Positions 53,270-62,810 of a stretch of 64,000 nucleotides of DNA are shown here, piece after piece. Both the position numbers and the translations under genes were made by a program. Where the stretch lies: assembly GCA_021613375.1 (NCBI GenBank), contig CM038703.1, positions 20,020,194 to 20,084,193 on the forward strand. The letters run 5' to 3'. The notes under the pieces were generated by a model, which was not told the DNA's origin, searched no databases, and saw only the letters and a program-made list of their open reading frames with translations. Source of the DNA: Megaleporinus macrocephalus. Taxonomy: Eukaryota; Chordata; Actinopteri; Characiformes; Anostomidae. The stretch's first letter is position 1. The number at the start of each line of letters is the position of its first letter.

Positions 53270-53600
53270 GCAAAGTGAGAAAGAGAAGAAGAAGATAAAG
53301 AAGAAGAAGAGGGGAAAAAGCCCCCCTGCTATCAGTAACTTAGAGACTTGAACAGATTTATGTTCTGATGGTAGTCACCCCTGCTTCACTCTGGACTGTT
53401 TGAAGAGTTGAAAAATGAAGGAGAAATGGAAGTTGTTTACCTACAAAAATGTCCATGTGTTAAAGAAACGGCACGAAGTGACTCGCCAACCAGCTCCGTT
53501 TTACTATGCCTCGCTGTTTTTACCTCTTCCTTTTTAAAAAATTGTTTCACAAGAACTAGAAAGTTCTGCACTTGGAGAAAAAGACTTAGCAAGGCGGTGA
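53270..53600. other. Spacer with GAA repeat
   Basis: GAGAAGAAGAAGATAAAGAA repeat at about 53,275-53,312; the rest is unremarkable. An 81-codon frame (53,408-53,653) has no domain. Confidence 0.45.
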
Positions 53601-53619
53601 GGCCTTTAATGCGGCGGCT

Positions 53620-54400
53620 GTGTGGTTCCGGTATCAGCGGCTCTCAGAAATGAGCGCGCTATTATCCTCTGCTTTTAGCCTGTAACTCGTGGAGATGCCT
53701 CTCCACAGTGCGGTGTCTATTTACGAGGACACCCTGGTAATCCATTAAAAGGGATTCATGCGCAAACTAATGTTTCTCTGCATAATTTTAATGGCACAAA
53801 GCCTTTTAGCATTAACCTCACTCGCCAAGCTTTATTGTGAAACAGGTTAGGATTTTATCCCATCAAGTACGTTTTATGGAAATAGTGTAATTTGAAAAAT
53901 CCCGGCTAATAATAGCGGACGGTAGCAGCCGCGCCGAGGTCATCGTGGTCGGAAATGTTGGCGTGGGGTTGTTTTTGGCGCATGGGGTTCACGTCAGTGC
54001 CATGGCGCTGCATCAAGATGGCGAAGTGAAAGGTCTTAGGCTGCGCCGCGTGGCAGTGTACAAGCTGCCAACACGGCTCCTGTCACAAGCGCCCGAGGAA
54101 GACAGCTGAGGAATTTTGCTGTGAGTCAGCCGTGACAGGTCATCTTAAAGAAGCCGTCGAAATGACAACGATAAACCTCGAAAAGAGTACAAATCCATGG
54201 CAGCGCTGTTCCCTTCCATGACAATATCAACACAAATGTCAACACGGAGGGGCTAACGCTGGCCTGCTGTAGGCCTCCGTGCTGGAGAAGAGAGGTGAAC
54301 GTGTGCTTTAGCTGGCTGGAGTGGTCAGAAACGCTGGCCAGTGACGTGAGTCCCAGAAAGATGCCGTCTTTACAGAGCAATCTCTGTAGCGCATTTGGAT
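53620..54400. promoter_or_regulatory. Candidate conserved noncoding element cluster
   Basis: Contains GGTAATCCATTAAAAGGGAT (53,738), GCATAATTTTAATGGC, TTTAGCATTAACC, AAGCTTTATTGTGAAACAGG, CGGCTAATAATAGCGG, then a CpG-rich stretch (53,920-54,100) including CATCAAGATGGCGAAGTG, a YY1-like site. Unique across nearly 800 bp. Confidence 0.5.
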
Positions 54401-54479
54401 GTATGCTTAATATTTGCTGCTCTCGTTTTTTTGTTTTTTTTTTTGTTTCCTGCCATTGAGAATCCTTAGCATTATAATA

Positions 54480-55360
54480 CAGGGGCTCTTCTTAAGTTCC
54501 AAATATATTTCGCAGTGACATTTCCAGATGGATCGCGCGTTTCGTCTCCGAATGCCTCCTTCCTGACTTATTAAAAATATATGAGTTTCTATTTAAAATG
54601 AAGAGGCTATGTTCTGCTCTTTGGAATTGTATTTCATTACGGGCCATATGAGAGATCCAGCGTTTGTTTGCAGAGACAGTGGGCCTCTTGAGCAACTACA
54701 GAATTCTTTTGCATATATTACTCAAGGGTATTACCCACAAAAGCCAACGTATACTTTCCTCACCACTCACACAAGCTTGCTTTCCCCTCAGCCATTTAAA
54801 GGAATTAGAGAAGATGAGCTGGTTTAGAACAACATAATTTGCGTGTTTACACATCTATTGTCTGCCACATGCAAATGGCTTGATTCACAATGGTGGGGTT
54901 TGTGTGCTGGTGGGTTTTTTTTTTTTTTTTGCAAATCTCCTACACAGAACCATTTCCAGAGCCTCGGCTTGCGGTGCCTACGTTAGATTGTGCCGTGGCT
55001 GTGATGTTCTGCATCATTATGCTCTCTAGCTTTGTGCTTGTGTAGATAATATTGACAGACTTGTTTGCCCTTGTATGATAAGATTTCCCTTCAAGTATTT
55101 GGCAAATAAAGTTTATATATTTAATGTTTTGCACGCTATTTGGCAAAGCTTAGAAAAGAAGATGTTATTAGATGAAATCCATTAATGCCTGCATATAGAC
55201 ACAAGGCTCATGGAGGGAGAGCATCGTGGAGCTCCTCCAGGTGATCTTACTTTTGTTTTACATTCCAAGCGCTCTTTGCCAAAATGATGGCGGTAATGTG
55301 ATGAAATGCATGCTGACATTTTGAGAATCTATTTGTAATGATAAACAGGTTTGGTTTCCT
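54480..55360. promoter_or_regulatory. Candidate conserved noncoding element cluster
   Basis: Contains TTTCATTACGGGCC, a perfect octamer ATGCAAAT (54,869-54,876) in CCACATGCAAATGGC, GAAATCCATTAATGCCTGC, TTACATTCCAAGCGC (TEAD-like CATTCC), and TTTGTAATGATAAACAGG with adjacent ATTA-type and Fox sites. A T-run lies at 54,915-54,930. Unique otherwise. Confidence 0.48.
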
Positions 55361-55369
55361 TTAGCGCAG

Positions 55370-56340
55370 CTCAACAAACTGTGTGGAGGCCATGATGCCA
55401 AGCGTACAGACAGTGTCTTTTTTAGTGTTGTTTACTCACTTTTTTAATAAATGCAGTCGAAATATTTGTAGAGTTATATTTATTGTATTTTAGAAGAGGG
55501 TAAATTTGGGCAGCTAGCAAATGGCTATACTGTTAAAAAAAACCAAGGAGCCAAAAATGGTTATGGAATGCTGCCATAGAAGAGGCTATTGGTCTATTGG
55601 TTACCTTTCAATGGATAATGGTTTGAAAGATGCAGAAAGCTTTTTTCAGTATTTTAAATTATTCTCGAATGTCTGTATCAAAACCAAATGTCCAGATTCT
55701 CAATTTACAGCCCCATGATTTGGTCCTAGAATTAAACAAACCGTTTTCCCTTTTTTGGTCATCATGATCATTTAGGGTTAGGGTTTGATCACCATGATCA
55801 TCCCACAGAAACATCATGTCAAAATAGACACAAAATGAAACAAACCTCTGTGTAATATGCTAGGTTCTCATACTATTTAGTTTGCTATACCAGATGTATG
55901 GAGCTGGCTAGTACCTAATTTTACCTATATTAGCTTCTTACCTTCAGCCCAAACAACAACACAAAGTATACTAAAGTTGTTACTTTCAGTTTTAGATGAT
56001 CTTCAGCTTCAACTATCAAAATGAGAATAAAATCACACAGCATGGTTGCTACATACAGGTTGCAGTTTGTGTTGTGATGCTAATAAAGGTGGAACTGCTC
56101 CTCTTTTCATGTAAAATTTGCAGAGTAACCTTGAATTGCAATTTGAATTGTTAGTTTGATTATCCTAAAGATGTATTGAAGATCATAAAGGGCATTCAAG
56201 TTGCTCTCCAATTTGCCAGGTTGTTTTTTTATTCCACCTTAAAGGGTGCTGTACAAGCTGTAGCATTTAAGGTGGAATGAAGCAATCAATTAAGAAGGAA
56301 TAGGAAAGTAATTTTAGGCTTGTTTTTTGAAGATGAATAT
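55370..56340. other. AT-rich, gene-free spacer
   Basis: No gene. A small palindromic stretch, TCATCATGATCA, then TTAGGGTTAGGG, then GATCACCATGATCA, lies at 55,759-55,801. AGCATTTAAGGTGGAATGAA (56,262) echoes TTTAAGGTGGAATGG at 19,927. Confidence 0.4.
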
Positions 56341-56349
56341 CAACTAGCT

Positions 56350-56890
56350 CTGGAATGTCTTGCAAAAGTCAGGGACCACCCTACGTTAAACAAATATCCA
56401 GGGATATCTTTCCACTTGTCTGAAATTTCGTGTTAGATGCATGTTCCGTTTCTCTCAATCCAAGAAATCACACATATTTTTAGGGGTCTGGAGTCTGGGC
56501 TCTGGAGTGGGTCAGTCAATTTTTCTGAGAACACCAGCAGTTTTGTTGTTTTCTTTCCATTTTCTTTTCTTAGTAGCAGCTTCGTGGCAATTACACATCC
56601 TTTCAGACCTATAGTGTTGAGTTTTTTTCTCACATTGGAAGGATAGACAGAACTGCCTGTGGATTTTTTAGGAGTGGAGCATGATGTTCTCCCAAAGATG
56701 AAAGCTTTTACTACAGTGTATCTGATGGTGATGGTTTTGATAGTCTCTCAGGTCGTGCATGATTGCTAGGATTATATCTAATCTCCGTAAAATATCTTCT
56801 GGAATATTTATACTTAATGACCATTGTGATTAGAAATTCATTAAATAAATAAAGGGTGGTCTCTGACCTTTACACTCTACTGTATATCTT
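56350..56890. mobile_element. Nonautonomous inverted-repeat DNA element, about 535 bp
   Basis: The left terminal repeat GCAAAAGTCAGGGACCACCC (56,362) and the right terminal repeat AGGGTGGTCTCTGACCTTTA (56,857) followed by CACTCTACTGTA are inverted copies of each other. The body shares ordered words with 43,600-44,130. No transposase is present, so it must have been moved by another element's enzyme. Confidence 0.72.
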
Positions 56891-56899
56891 TAATCCTTG

Positions 56900-57870
56900 G
56901 AGTTTCCAGGAAACCCCTGAAGTGAGAATAGCCAAAGGTGTGACTGCCCAGCGTTGGGTGGTATTCCTCCATTTGCGAGTGCTAATTACTAACTGAGGAC
57001 AGCTCAGTCCCCATCACTCACTCTGTCACTCAATATTAATACAGAGTGCACTGACGTCTGGCAAGCTGTCTAGACATCACCTGAACCATTCATCAGAGCG
57101 CCCAGCCACAGGAGAAACTCATCTATTGGCTTCAGGCTCGGCCCAGTACGCAACCGTAACAAGACTCGAGAGCGCAGCCAATGAGTGACTAATATTGCCC
57201 TGATCAGCCTGTGTTAACATCCTAAATCTATCTGCCCATAAAAGGTGAGAGCACTAGCGTTTTACCCTTAAAAAGTGAAAAAAAAAATCACACACTCTTG
57301 ATTTGCAATTCCAAAAATCTGCTACATAAATAAGGCTTCACGGCTACAGCATGAAACCAACTTTTGGGAAAAAAAACCTGAATAGATTTTGAATTTTAAA
57401 GGCGAGATCAAATGAAAATCGCACAAAGGAGGCGGCAAGTGGAATTGAAAGTGTGATACAGGAGAGGGGGGTGTGGATAAAAACAGGATTAGGCTCCGCA
57501 GGCCTGGTTCCCACAGATTGCCTGAAACGGGGGAACAGATTTAAAGCAGGTAGCGGGTGTTGACAGGTTCAGTTGTGCGCAGGCATTTTTTTTTTCCACC
57601 CCATTTTCTGCATGTCGTACACATTAAAGCAGCCCCATGTCAAAACCTGTTTACATGTAATCAAAAAGGACTGTAACATGTTCCAGTCAGGGTAAGCCAT
57701 TCATCGCCAAACTTGGATGATGCGACAGTTTGACTCTTTGTTTCTCGTCGTGGCGCCGCGTAGAGGGCTGTCGGCACTGACAGAGTCAATTTCAGCACTG
57801 AAAGCAATCAGGGCCGTCGTTAAAAGTGTGCTGCTGTCTATGTGCGCGGGCCTGCCTCCCACTTTTACTA
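56900..57870. promoter_or_regulatory. Candidate conserved noncoding element cluster
   Basis: Contains GAGTGCTAATTACTAACTG (56,978), CACTCAATATTAATACAGAG, GCAGCCAATGAGTGACTAAT, CCATAAAAGGTGAG, then A-rich and CpG-bearing parts (57,740-57,860: CGTCGTGGCGCCGCGTAGAG). Unique and gene-free. Confidence 0.43.
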
Positions 57871-58620
57871 TTACGTCGCTTTAATATTTGGCCCCCTTTC
57901 CCTTGATTTCGCTGCATGCGACTACGTTTGCGATGTTTTCCTGTGCGTCAGCAACTTTAGTAGATTAAAGAGCGGCGTGTGTAATGGGATAAAGAGAGAC
58001 ATGTGCCTCACTCCAATCCCAGGCCAATTGAGTGTTTTTAATGCAATTTGTGGACTCCCTCTGCTAGTAGGATTTGTTCCATACTGTTAGATGTGGAGTC
58101 AATTACACATATCTCTGGAGTAAATTTTGGTTGAGGAACTATTCAGATACGTATTGCCAGTAATGAATATATGTGTATTAAGGCTGCTGCTTTAAAATGC
58201 ACTTACACATAACAGCAGTCAATACTGTGAGCTACTTAATGCGTTTGTAATGCTGTGTATTTTGGGCGCTGGTTTTTAGCCATGCCGTACCTTATCCTAG
58301 TAAAGTGTTGTGCCTGTGTATTTCCGCTGTTGAGATTCCCCATGGTATAAGTATTATATCGCAGACCCAGATGCTCCATGCATTAACGTATAAGAGATTT
58401 TTTGCAGACTCAGCTGTTGTTTATAAGCTAAAGGCCATATCTGCTGGGAGCAGGCCGTAGACTCATATGCGCATTTAAAGGAACTGTTAGTAATTAGCCG
58501 CTATTGTCTTTGAACAGTGCAGCCCCATATACTGCTATGTGCTAATAAGCTTGGTACTTTATGTGAGTGTATCCTTATTTATGATACAAACACTGCATCT
58601 TGTCTTGGCTTGTCAACAGA
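57870..58620. promoter_or_regulatory. Candidate conserved noncoding element cluster
   Basis: Contains GGCCAATTGAGTG, GAGTCAATTACACATATC, CCAGTAATGAATATATGTG, GTTAGTAATTAGCCGC (58,487) and GCTAATAAGCTTGG. An 82-codon frame (57,842-58,090) has no domain. Confidence 0.45.
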
Positions 58621-59130
58621 TCTGTTGAAAATATGTATAGATCATTCTATTAGGGCAAACAAAAAATGACGGATCAGCTTGATCCCTGAATTTGAACCCG
58701 TTCCAGAGAGATGGGTTAGAGGAACGTGCGTGTGAATCGCTGAATCAAAGAGCTTATTAGCTCGGTGATGGTCTACTTTGTGTGGACTTACCGGTAAATG
58801 GGAATCCTTCACTGCGTAATATTGTTATTATTGAAAATGTTCTATATGATTAATCATAGATTTGAAGCAACCCCAATGACTTACCCGATAATGTTAACAA
58901 ATAATTCTTCCTCAAGGGGGTTCTATTAATAATTTTCATATTCTTTCCAAATATTATTCCACCCACCTGCTGGGAGAGCTTCATTTTTTTCCCCCCTTTT
59001 CGTTTTGTGATCATACATTATTTAGTCCCTTGCCACATCTAATAAATGATGTTGACATATGCTCTAGGAGGGAGCAGTGCCTGGCAATGTTGGATGATAA
59101 GCTTCTTTGCATTCACACTGGATCCAATTT
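58620..59130. promoter_or_regulatory. Candidate conserved noncoding element
   Basis: Contains AGAGCTTATTAGCTCGG (58,749, a near-palindrome around TTATTA), GCGTAATATTGTTATTATTG, ATATGATTAATCATAG, GATAATGTTAACAAATAATT and CTATTAATAATTTTCATA. Very dense homeodomain-type cores in unique sequence. Confidence 0.5.
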
Positions 59131-60090
59131 TGTCCTATCAGTGAGTGTGTCTAGGGCTGCAGACATAGTCCACTAGGCCTCGAGATGTCCTGGGGCTTGT
59201 GATTAGTGAAAGCAGTGGAGAAAAAAAAGGAGAGGGAGCATCAGCTAGGGAGTTGGGAAAAAAGGGTCCAAAACAGCCCTATCACAACTGCTATCCTCTG
59301 TCACAATAATGCTCCCCCATTGCTGCTGAGTGCTTGATTTCCAATTTCCTACAAATATCATTGGGTGTTTTTATTTTCCCCCCTCGTAGTTTTTTCGCGC
59401 CGCCTGCCGTCTCTGGTGTTTTGCTTTTCAGCCACGAGAGATTATTTCATAGATCTGGCAGTATTTGTTTGAATTGATTAAAGCATGCTAGCAAGAGATT
59501 CTAAGTATGTAATGAGGAATTTACTCTTTAACCTCATGAAATCATTTGTGTCGCATGTTTTAATCAGTTGTTGAATGGATTTGGGAAGGACATCTCTGAA
59601 GGCTTTGAAGGCTCGAATAATGAGCAGAATCCACACGTTTTCCGAGGATAAACAGGGCCTTGTTCGAAATCCATTAAGAGCGACGTACAAGTGGATATTT
59701 TTTTTCTCTCTCAAGGATTTTTCTCTCTCAAGTCATGCTCCACAATCCAGTTTGGTCCACAAACCGGGTTCTGGGAGATCGGCAGAACGAAAACTGATTA
59801 AAGCCTAAAAAGCAGGACCAGCCTTTACAAAGCCATAGCTAGTTTGATTAACTTCATCTAATTTAATGCTTGGCTCTGATTTACACAGCAAATGGGCCTT
59901 AAGATTCAAAGCACAGTGGGAGTGTGAGTGCATTCCGATTCCAGTTATTTGCTGTGTTTCCACAGATTTATGCAGTAGAGCCCAGCATGTACATCATCGC
60001 TGTCCAAAGGAAAACAAGCATCTCCATTTTTGTTGATTTTCAGTGCTCGGCGTCATTTGAGCATGGCGGCTGGCCTTCACATTGTATACA
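59130..60090. promoter_or_regulatory. Candidate conserved noncoding element cluster
   Basis: Contains GCTTGTGATTAGTGAAAGC, GTTTGAATTGATTAAAGCAT (59,466), TTAATCAGTTGTTG, GGCTCGAATAATGAGCAG, AAATCCATTAAGAGCG, ACTGATTAAAGCC, TTGATTAACTTCATCTAATT followed by TAATGC, and CTGCTGAGTG. Unique sequence; a 77-codon frame is not convincing. Confidence 0.47.
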
Positions 60091-60099
60091 ATTATCATG

Positions 60100-60290
60100 A
60101 TGAATGGACCAATAGAAATGTTTCAAAACTGCTTAGAATAGAATTTCTTTACATTCACTTGCATAAAAAGTTAAGAATTTGTTGGTCTTTTCCTATAAAG
60201 GTACCAGCAACCAATGTTTAAAACTCTAAGAAATAATTGTTAATTATAAGTTCTGGCAGTAATGCCATATAAACAGTTTTAACCACTCCC
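60100..60290. other. Spacer, nothing recognised
   Basis: AT-rich unique sequence. Confidence 0.4.
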
Positions 60291-60294
60291 ACGT

Positions 60295-60880
60295 TTGTTT
60301 TTCTCATGCACTGTTGGTCCTTCAGAACCCTTAAGTTCCAAGCAGGAACCATAAAGACTGCAGAGAGTAGTGTTCCCTTTGACTGTGCAAATGTTTTCAA
60401 AGACGTTCAGGGAATTTGTTTTTCGAAAGCTTCACTGGCAAATCAATCTAATCAATTCCTCTCCACTGATTGTTTGTTATTTTTCTGCTGACCACACTGC
60501 AAGGTTTAATATTTGATTAGCCTTCAGGAGAAGTGGAAAGTACTTATTAACCTTATTTGTCAATCTGTCAGTGCCACTCTCCGTATTGGCCCTTGCTGGA
60601 GGGAGAGGAAGGGGGAGAGAGAGAGAGAGAGAGAGCAGGAGGAGGAGGAGGCGGAGGAGGACTGTTTTAATTTCCTCTCCTGTCTGTCTCTCGGGGTAGA
60701 CCCTCTGTAATTAGCCACTTGGGCTTGAACATGCATACATCTGCTATCAGTTTTCCTCTGCTGTAATCTGATCATTTCAAACAGCCAGCCTCCTTTGCAG
60801 TGTGAGATTGTGTACATATCATTAACTAGCAGGTTTGAGACCTGTGCTAACTGATATTGCACATCATCGCTGTCATATCA
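60295..60880. promoter_or_regulatory. Candidate conserved element with internal GA/GGA repeat
   Basis: Unique sequence around a purine repeat (60,598-60,661). Contains AAATCAATCTAATCAATTCC (60,440), TATTTGATTAGCC, GGAGAGGAAG repeats, then CTGTAATTAGCCACTTGGGC (60,704) and GCTGTAATCTGATCATTTC. Confidence 0.42.
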
Positions 60881-60889
60881 AAATCTCAT

Positions 60890-61160
60890 AACTCAGGTCA
60901 GTTACCATTTCATGATAAGTACACCAACAGAAATGATCCAACATTGCTTCGAAGATTGTGAGTTTGATCCCTGGAGATGCCACAGCCATCCGTAATGATG
61001 ACCGGAAGATGGCCCTTCCTCTCCCTCCACCACTCAGCATGATGGTAGCAAGCATAGGAGTTAACAGAAATGTGTAACAGAAATGGATAATCCTCCTCCA
61101 AGAGTGAGGAGCTATCCAGTTATGTGTATGTGAAAAGATGCAGTGATGCTTCATGCGACT
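60890..61160 (+). mobile_element. Probable tRNA-derived SINE fragment
   Basis: ATTGTGAGTTTGATCCCTGG (60,954-60,973) resembles an RNA polymerase III B box (GGTTCGANTCC) in the setting AAGATTGTGxGTTxGATCCC...GCCACAGCC, known from fish SINEs. It is followed by GATGGCCCTTCCTCTCCCTC and CACCACTCAG, also SINE-like. The A box and 3' tail are not clear, so it is probably truncated and diverged. Confidence 0.5.
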
Positions 61161-61199
61161 CAGAGGTCTCTTCTTCAGGTAGAAAATAACTGGATATTT

Positions 61200-62780
61200 A
61201 AACTGGACTGCGGAGGCCTATATTTTGCTTTACCATTTTGTCTCTCATTTAGGTGGGTTTTTTTCATCCACTTATGTTTCGCAAATCTTTTGAAAATGTG
61301 AAAAAAACCTGAATAAAAAAAAACCAAAATTATTTAAATAGAAAACAACGTTTCATCTGATCTTCCAGGTCAGCATACCACATATTTACAAGTGAGCTGT
61401 TGTTATGCTTATACCAAACATTTAATTCACTACTCGGTGCAGCTTGTATGATGCAATGGTGATTCTCTTATCTGTTGGGGCGGGTTGACTGGAAACGTTT
61501 GGCCCAACAATATCAGATCATTGCGTATACCTTTCTGAAGGTTACTAGCTGATGTCTCTGAGCTTTAAACTGGAAAGTTGTAATTCCACTAAAAGCAAAA
61601 ACCAGGTTAAATCTCTCCATCTTGATCAGATATATCAACTGAATTTCTTTACATAACTGTAGTGGTTGAAACACAACTTAATTCACATTTAATGCCAAAT
61701 TTTGTTAACTTGTATAACATTTGCAGAATGTTTAAATGGAAATGCTACTGACACGGACACAGAGGAAAACATGGTCGTACCAGTTGAGTCTTGTCAAAGT
61801 TGTAGTCACATGATCATTAATGTAGCCACAAAATTGTAATTCTTTTATCATGGAGAAACAGAATTGTGAATGTGACTTTACTGTCTGAGAGTGAACCACA
61901 GCTGACGCGCGTCATTACTCTGAAATCTGTGTTGTGATGATGTCCTAAAATGTACATCAAAACAGGGATTGTTTGTGAAGGCATAGCACAGAGCATGTTT
62001 AACCAACGCAGCTGTATTTCTTGAATAATATTTAGTACATTAATTATGGTCTTAATGTAAGAAATCACATTTGAAAGCTCAGATATGTTGGCATCTGGGA
62101 ATAATGTGGCTATGGTTAGCACAAAGTAAATGAAATATACCAATAATTAAAAAAAAACTTCTTTTACATTTTTACTCCCTTGCAGGTCTAGCCAATGTGT
62201 GGATATTTCGGTCAAAAGCCCTGATTTCAAAACCAGTTTAGACAGTAACATTTATCTGTAAAGTGACATACGACAGCTGCCAGATAGACAGAGCAGCATT
62301 ATGCAATTGTCTGTTTGAGATTAAGCTATTTTTGTCTTAATGTAAATCAGTCCTTATCTTTGCTGTTGCTTGAAGATGAAGCTAATGTTACTGAGCAAGT
62401 GTCAGACTGACAGCAATGCAGCTTATTTATTCTTCCTGATGAGGATCAAGCACTATTAAGATCACATCAATACTAGGTGCTGCAGAATGGAAACTGCAGG
62501 TTCTATAGGTGTCTTCTATTTCAGATTGATCAAAGCATCTGCTTGATGTGTGGTGGAAATGTAATTTGTCTGTATGCAGTGGACAAAATGCTCTCATACT
62601 TCTTCACAAAATTATGTTATGTTGGTTTGTTGTCGTTTCTACTTTCAGCTAAAATCAAACAACTTACTACAACTTACTACTACTTACTACTCTGAATGCC
62701 CACGTGAGGGCTTTTAAATAGAAAATGTAAAGATGTTTAATAATTCTTTGCCAGATCTGGGATCATTGTTCTTTCTTTGT
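61200..62780. other. AT-rich, gene-free spacer
   Basis: No exon, no dense motif block. Short local repeats of ACTTACTAC occur at 62,660-62,690. A 108-codon minus-strand frame (61,817-62,143) has no domain. Confidence 0.45.
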
Positions 62781-62785
62781 TTTTT

Positions 62786-62810
62786 GGCCTAATGGCCTAA
62801 TGGCCTAATG
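62786..62810. repeat. Short tandem repeat (GGCCTAAT)3
   Basis: Three perfect copies of GGCCTAAT immediately left of the large tandem array. Confidence 0.9.
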
